Of a stretch of DNA of 64,000 nucleotides, positions 61,330 to 64,000 are shown one piece after another; position 1 is the stretch's first letter, and each line of letters starts with the position of its first letter. Location of the stretch: the NCBI GenBank assembly GCA_040768665.1, contig JAXGMN010000014.1:186001-250000 (forward strand). Reading direction: 5' to 3'. The DNA is from JABWBD01 sp040768665. Its GTDB lineage: Bacteria; Planctomycetota; Planctomycetia; Pirellulales; Thermoguttaceae. Under the pieces are notes generated by a model, which was not told the origin of the DNA, ran no database searches, and worked only from the letters and a program-made list of their open reading frames with translations. A program made the translations under genes and the position numbers.

Positions 61330-63030
61330 ATGGGCGAGCTGACTTCGCACGAGTTGACTTCGTTCCTCATGGGGCTTTCGGTCCTCCTGGGCAGCGCGCA
61401 TTTGCTGGGGGAAATCGCTCGACGTCTTGGGCAGCCCGTCGTCATCGGAGAAATGGCAGCCGGCGTGTTGCTGGGTCCCAGTCTACTGGGATGGCTCGCA
61501 CCGGGCTTACAGGCATGGTTGTTTCCGGACGCGGGCCCGGCGGCAATCGCCTTGGATGCGATCATTGTCCTGGCCGTGGCCATGTTGTTGTTGGTAGCGG
61601 GTATGGAGGTCGATCTTTCGACGGTTTGGCGGCAGGGAGGAACGGCCTTGTCAGCGGGACTCGGCGGTGCGCTGATTCCGCTGGCGGCGGGAGCTGCAGC
61701 AGCCTGGTATGCGCCCGCGTGGTGGGGCATGCCGCCCGGTGGCTCACCGGGAGTCTTTGCAGCCTTCTTCGGGGTAGCCATGGCCGTGAGCGCACTGCCG
61801 GTGATTGCCAAGATCTTGCTCGATCTCGATCTGCTGAAGACCGATTTCGGCATGCTCACGCTCGTGGCGGCAACGCTGACCAACCTTCTGGCCTGGCTCA
61901 TTTTTTCCGTGCTTGCCGGAACCGGCCACACAGAAGCTTCCTTGGCCTATACCGTTGCACTCACGGTGGGATTCGTCGGGCTGATCCTGACGGTCGGGCG
62001 GTGGCTTGCGGACCGGATGCTTCCCTGGGTGGAAGCTCATCTCGTGTGGCCTGGCGGGGTCCTTGGTTTCATCCTGGTGGTGGGATTGGCCGGCGCCGCC
62101 GTTACCGAGGCCATCGGTATCCACGCGATTTTCGGGGCTTTCCTTGCCGGCATTGCCTTGGGCGATTCCGCGCACCTGCGCGAGCATACGCGGCATATCG
62201 TCTATCGCTTCGTCGAGGGGATCCTGACGCCGATTTTCGTGGCAGGAATCGGGTTGGAAGTCAATTTTGTCGCCAACTTCCATATTGGCCTGGTGTTGCG
62301 AGTCGTTATTCTGGGCACGGCCTTGAAGGTTCTTGGCTGTTCTCTTTCGGCACGGCTGGGAGGCCTCCGCGGGATCGAGGTATGGGGTATCGGCTGGGCG
62401 CTGAATGCGCGCGGGGAGTTGGGCATTGTTCTGGGGCTCATTGCATGGCAAGCGGGCCTGATCAGTGAGCGGCTTTTTGTGGCTCTGGTGACCTTGGCTC
62501 TCGTCTCGACGGCAATGACCGGTCCGGTCTTGAAACGCCTTCTGCGCCGCGAGCGAACCTGGTCGCTGGCAGCGTTTCTCGACAGCCGTGGCTGCGCCGT
62601 GGGCCTCGATGCCGTCGATGTCCGGTCGGCGATTCGCGGCCTGGGGACGCTCGCTGCACAACGAGCCGGACTCGATTCCGAGCAGGTGGTCGCGGCAGTG
62701 ATGGAACGAGAAAGGATGATGGGAACCGGTCTGGGGCACGGTGTGGCGGTCCCGCACGCACGCCTTGCCGGCCTGCGCAGCCCGGTCGTCGTTCTGGGGA
62801 CCGTCCCGCACGGCGTCGACTTCGAAAGTCTCGACGGCGAACCCGTTCACCTGGTCTTTCTTATTCTCACACCGGAGTCGGATCCGGGCTCGCAGATCCA
62901 GATACTCCGCGAGATCGCCCGCCTTATCCATGATCCGGCGGTGCGCGAGGAGGCGGTGGCATCCCGGTCGGCCGTCGCGCTGTTGGCAGCGCTCCGAGTC
63001 GCGGATGCGATTCGGAAGTCGAACGAGTGA
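61330..63030 (+). CDS. CPA2 Na+(K+)/H+ antiporter fused to a PTS EIIA-like domain
   Basis: The 566-residue protein has about twelve helices of the KefB/CPA2 type: ARRLGQPVVIGEMAAGVLLG, VAMLLLVAGMEVDLSTVWRQ, AMAVSALPVIAKILLDLDLL and GWALNARGELGIVLGLIAWQ. The last 140 residues (from about 430) form a type 2 PTS EIIA domain with the phosphorylatable His476 in GHGVAVPHARLAG. The fusion suggests that nitrogen- or sugar-PTS phosphorylation controls ion exchange, as known for EIIA control of K+ systems in other bacteria; this is inference. ATG 61330 is chosen; GTG 61306 is an alternative start. Confidence 0.87.
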   Translation: MGELTSHELTSFLMGLSVLLGSAHLLGEIARRLGQPVVIGEMAAGVLLGPSLLGWLAPGLQAWLFPDAGPAAIALDAIIVLAVAMLLLVAGMEVDLSTVWRQGGTALSAGLGGALIPLAAGAAAAWYAPAWWGMPPGGSPGVFAAFFGVAMAVSALPVIAKILLDLDLLKTDFGMLTLVAATLTNLLAWLIFSVLAGTGHTEASLAYTVALTVGFVGLILTVGRWLADRMLPWVEAHLVWPGGVLGFILVVGLAGAAVTEAIGIHAIFGAFLAGIALGDSAHLREHTRHIVYRFVEGILTPIFVAGIGLEVNFVANFHIGLVLRVVILGTALKVLGCSLSARLGGLRGIEVWGIGWALNARGELGIVLGLIAWQAGLISERLFVALVTLALVSTAMTGPVLKRLLRRERTWSLAAFLDSRGCAVGLDAVDVRSAIRGLGTLAAQRAGLDSEQVVAAVMERERMMGTGLGHGVAVPHARLAGLRSPVVVLGTVPHGVDFESLDGEPVHLVFLILTPESDPGSQIQILREIARLIHDPAVREEAVASRSAVALLAALRVADAIRKSNE

Positions 63031-63145
63031 GCGGCGAAACTCGAAATCTCGATTCGGCCGAGAACCTATCCCAAGACGGCCGGGGACGCCCCAATTCGCG
63101 GACGAGCAGGTCCTCAGGGCAGGACCCCCTTTCAGGAGCGACCGA

Positions 63146-64000
63146 TCACGTCGGCCGCGTCATCCGCCAGGGATCGAGAGCCTCGTTGAGTTGATCCTCC
63201 GGCAAGACATTCTTCTCCCGGCACAACTGGCGGATGGTCTTGCCGGTCTTGAACGCCTCTTTGGCCAAGGCCGCCGCGTGCTCGTAACCGATGTAAGAGT
63301 TAAGCCCGGTGACCATCGAGAGACTTTTCTCGACCGCCGCCTCACAGGCTTCGCGATTGGGCTCCATTTCGACCAGGGCAAGATCGGTGAACGCCTTGGT
63401 TCCACCGGCCAGCAACCGCACGCTTTCGAGCACCGCGTGGCCCATCACGGGCATCATGATATTGAGCTGAAACTGACCGCCGGCGGCCCCGGAGACGGCG
63501 ATGGTCTGATCGTTTCCCATCACACGAGCAGCGACCTGCATCAGGCTTTCGCACATCACCGGGTTGACCTTGCCGGGCATGATCGAACTGCCGGGCTGCA
63601 GGTCGGGAAGCTTGATTTCGTAGAACCCGCAGCGCGGCCCCGACGAGAGCCAGCGGATGTTGTTGGCCACATTGAACAACGTTGAGGCAATGGCCCGCAA
63701 CTGTCCGTGGCACTCCACCAAGGCGTCGCGCTGGGCATTGGCTTCGAAATGATCGACCGCCTCGACAAACGGGATTCCCGTCTCCCGGGCGAGAATCTCG
63801 CTCGTGCGGCGGCCGAATTGCGGGTGCGTGTTAATGCCGCTGCCGACCGCCGTGCCGCCGACCGGCAATTCCAGGACCGCTTGCTGCGCTCGGCGAGCTC
63901 GCTGGACGGACAGTTCCAACTGCCGTGCCAGGCCGCCGATCTCCTGGCCGAGCGCCAGCGGTGTGGCGTCGGCGAGGTGCGTGCGGCCGATCTTGAGCAC
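63146..64000 (-). CDS. fumC: class II fumarate hydratase, partial
   Basis: This 3' part (284 residues) of a class II fumarase runs off the right edge; the N-terminus is beyond the window. It has the family blocks LKIGRTHLADATPLALGQEI, the lyase-1 signature GSSIMPGKVNP, NIRWLSSGPRCGFYEIKLP and the conserved end GYEHAAALAKEAFKTGKTIR. Fumarase hydrates fumarate to malate in the citric acid cycle. The catalytic Ser is in the GSSIMPGK loop. It is convergent with the antiporter gene, 115 bases apart. Confidence 0.93.
   Translation of the reverse strand: MLKIGRTHLADATPLALGQEIGGLARQLELSVQRARRAQQAVLELPVGGTAVGSGINTHPQFGRRTSEILARETGIPFVEAVDHFEANAQRDALVECHGQLRAIASTLFNVANNIRWLSSGPRCGFYEIKLPDLQPGSSIMPGKVNPVMCESLMQVAARVMGNDQTIAVSGAAGGQFQLNIMMPVMGHAVLESVRLLAGGTKAFTDLALVEMEPNREACEAAVEKSLSMVTGLNSYIGYEHAAALAKEAFKTGKTIRQLCREKNVLPEDQLNEALDPWRMTRPT

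Overview
The window is GC-rich bacterial chromosome that most resembles a Planctomycetota genome (Pirellulales/Lacipirellulaceae-like). This is inferred from family content. There is an ECF sigma factor of the planctomycete FATTHW type next to a Ser/Thr kinase that ends in a DUF1559-like tail. There are many secreted PQQ-like beta-propellers, DUF4838, DUF4185, LamG, VCBS and neutral-ceramidase-like proteins, a stand-alone RNA polymerase alpha-CTD protein, and palindromic repeats scattered between genes. No rRNA, tRNA, CRISPR array or intact insertion sequence was recognised.

Layout. 0-3.3 kb is a gene graveyard: a frameshifted ORF, a DUF3800-like fragment, and two relics of an MmeI-like restriction-methylation gene flanking an intact Rpn-like gene. 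3.3-5.2 kb is repeat-rich and holds a secreted gene cut off after its signal peptide by a palindromic element. 5.2-8.4 kb carries two convergent neutral-ceramidase-like paralogues with repeats between them. 8.6-13.6 kb has a small two-gene pair, a DUF4185/serine-hydrolase fusion, a Tat-exported aldo/keto reductase and a tiny 2[4Fe-4S] ferredoxin. 14.3-19.5 kb is an ECF sigma factor and a 1422-residue kinase/SecD-like/DUF1559-like fusion. 19.9-24.7 kb has a sugar isomerase-like protein, a VCBS protein, and an overlapping AEC/MATE exporter pair. 25-38.2 kb is mostly secreted carbohydrate-active or unknown proteins (TPR protein, GH140-like, esterase, LamG/TIM-barrel, DUF4838, PQQ-like lipoprotein). 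38.3-39.3 kb is a decayed zeta-toxin-like locus.

40.1-55.3 kb is the most interesting part. A tight seven-gene operon (iron alcohol dehydrogenase, HemW-like radical SAM enzyme, chorismate-lyase-like protein, halogenase-like flavoprotein, hotdog thioesterase, EamA-like membrane protein, PaaK-like ligase) is followed, after a double hairpin, by a second tight operon. The second operon has two PQQ-like propellers, an EhpF/LuxE-like acyl-activating enzyme, a LuxC/EhpG-like acyl reductase, DUF3311 and a sodium:solute symporter. Together they suggest a pathway that makes an aromatic acid from chorismate, modifies and activates it, and reduces it to an aldehyde or alcohol. No carrier protein or ketosynthase is visible, so it is not a standard aryl-polyene cluster.

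55.4-64 kb holds housekeeping and conserved genes: a cupin coupled to a PcrA/UvrD helicase, a repeat cluster, the alpha-CTD protein, a three-gene overlapping set (DUF3592-like, beta-sandwich-like, P-loop ATPase), a CPA2 antiporter fused to a PTS EIIA domain, and the 3' part of fumC running off the end.
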